This document shows, in pieces, positions 7,397 through 7,495 of a stretch of DNA of 7,495 nucleotides (its first letter is position 1; the number at the start of each line of letters is the position of its first letter). The notes under the pieces are model-generated. The model did not search any database and was not told where the DNA came from. It worked only from the letters and a program-made list of their open reading frames with translations. Source of the DNA: an uncultured Methanobrevibacter sp. (GTDB lineage Archaea; Methanobacteriota; Methanobacteria; Methanobacteriales; Methanobacteriaceae); NCBI RefSeq assembly GCF_900316895.1, contig NZ_ONER01000077.1:1-7495 (forward strand), in the 5' to 3' direction. The position numbers and the translations under genes are program-made.

Positions 7397-7485
7397 TTGA
7401 ACCACCCCATCCTATAGAGGATGGGGATTCCTGAATTTTTTTCACTTAATAATGGTTAATTTAAGTATTTTTTCAGGCTATCCCC
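7397..7485 (-). ncRNA. Structured RNA, possible 3' end of a TnpB guide RNA (omega RNA / reRNA)
   Basis: Three stems can be drawn. A terminal hairpin pairs 7405-7413 with 7418-7426 (nine base pairs, four-base loop). An outer helix pairs 7423-7435 with 7472-7485 as two six-pair arms around a small internal loop. A nested six-pair stem joins 7444-7449 with 7461-7466. The first two share the GGGG at 7423-7426, so they compete or form a more complex fold. In TnpB systems the scaffold RNA ends at the element's right end and its guide is the adjoining host sequence, which here would be 7381-7396 on the minus strand. A plain bidirectional terminator or REP-like hairpin is the alternative. Confidence 0.42.
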
Positions 7486-7495
7486 GTTGAACCAG
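7397..7495 (-). mobile_element. Candidate right end of an IS200/IS605-type (tnpB) element entering from the right edge
   Basis: On the minus strand the sequence has GGAATCCCC, a 9-bp stem with a four-base loop, then GGGGTGGTTCAA. IS605/tnpB right ends in many prokaryotes have this pattern, with AATCCCC, a hairpin, a GGGG tract and a terminal TTCAA or GTCAA. The inferred boundary is at 7396/7397. A transposase or TnpB gene would lie beyond the right edge on the minus strand. All three minus-strand frames close here (stops at 7456-7458, 7473-7475 and 7478-7480), so any tnpB 3' end inside the window is only a few codons. No transposase domain is visible, so the call rests on the end structure alone. 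Confidence 0.5.

Noticed and set aside
7405..7426. Reading the 9-bp hairpin as a simple intrinsic terminator of the TetR operon
   Set aside because: It lies about 80 bp past the stop, after two T-runs that would already terminate. Its T-run begins ten bases after the stem rather than directly after it. The flanking TTCAA pattern fits an element end better, though a terminator is not excluded.
7034..7445. Minus-strand frames 7034-7219 and 7206-7445
   Set aside because: They overlap the second TetR gene antisense. The second also runs through the T-rich terminator and the hairpin, and no protein family is recognisable.

Overview
The window looks archaeal, most likely a Methanobrevibacter-like member of the Methanobacteriales. 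The reasons are its very low GC, archaeal-style TATA/BRE promoter geometry, and above all a giant secreted protein of the methanogen 'adhesin-like protein' (ALP) type, built from beta-helix repeats and Ig-like modules. Genus and species cannot be fixed from this sequence.

Layout. Bases 1-5642 are one uninterrupted minus-strand reading frame (1880 codons present). It starts with a signal peptide at 5642 and runs off the left edge, so the C-terminus and cell-wall anchor are not in view. All short plus-strand frames across this stretch are antisense shadows. Bases 5643-6092 are an AT-rich divergent promoter region. From 6093 to 7325 two tandem TetR-family regulators lie on the plus strand (203 and 200 aa, 18 bp apart), and they are clear paralogues (about 88 identities over about 200 hand-aligned residues). 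From 7326 there are T-rich termination signals. From about 7397 to the right edge there is a strongly structured stretch that reads, on the minus strand, like the right end of an IS200/IS605-type element with the 3' end of a TnpB guide RNA.

How it works together. The divergent region carries two near-identical 18-bp sites (17/18 identical), TAACCGAACGTTCGTTCT in front of the adhesin gene and TAACAGAACGTTCGTTCT in front of the first TetR gene. Each has the same orientation relative to its gene, each ends exactly 37 bp before its annotated ATG, and each lies just downstream of a TATA-like element. The simplest reading is that one or both TetR proteins repress their own operon and the giant surface protein through matched operators. 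This would be a ligand-responsive switch for a cell-surface adhesin. A third, degenerate copy (13/18) sits further upstream of the regulator promoter.

The adhesin is a repeat of repeats. Its N-terminal block (acidic linker, beta-helix, Ig-like domain; residues about 94-421) recurs at residues about 1536-1880 with a nearly constant offset of about 1442-1465 residues, and the window ends where the next beta-helix should begin.
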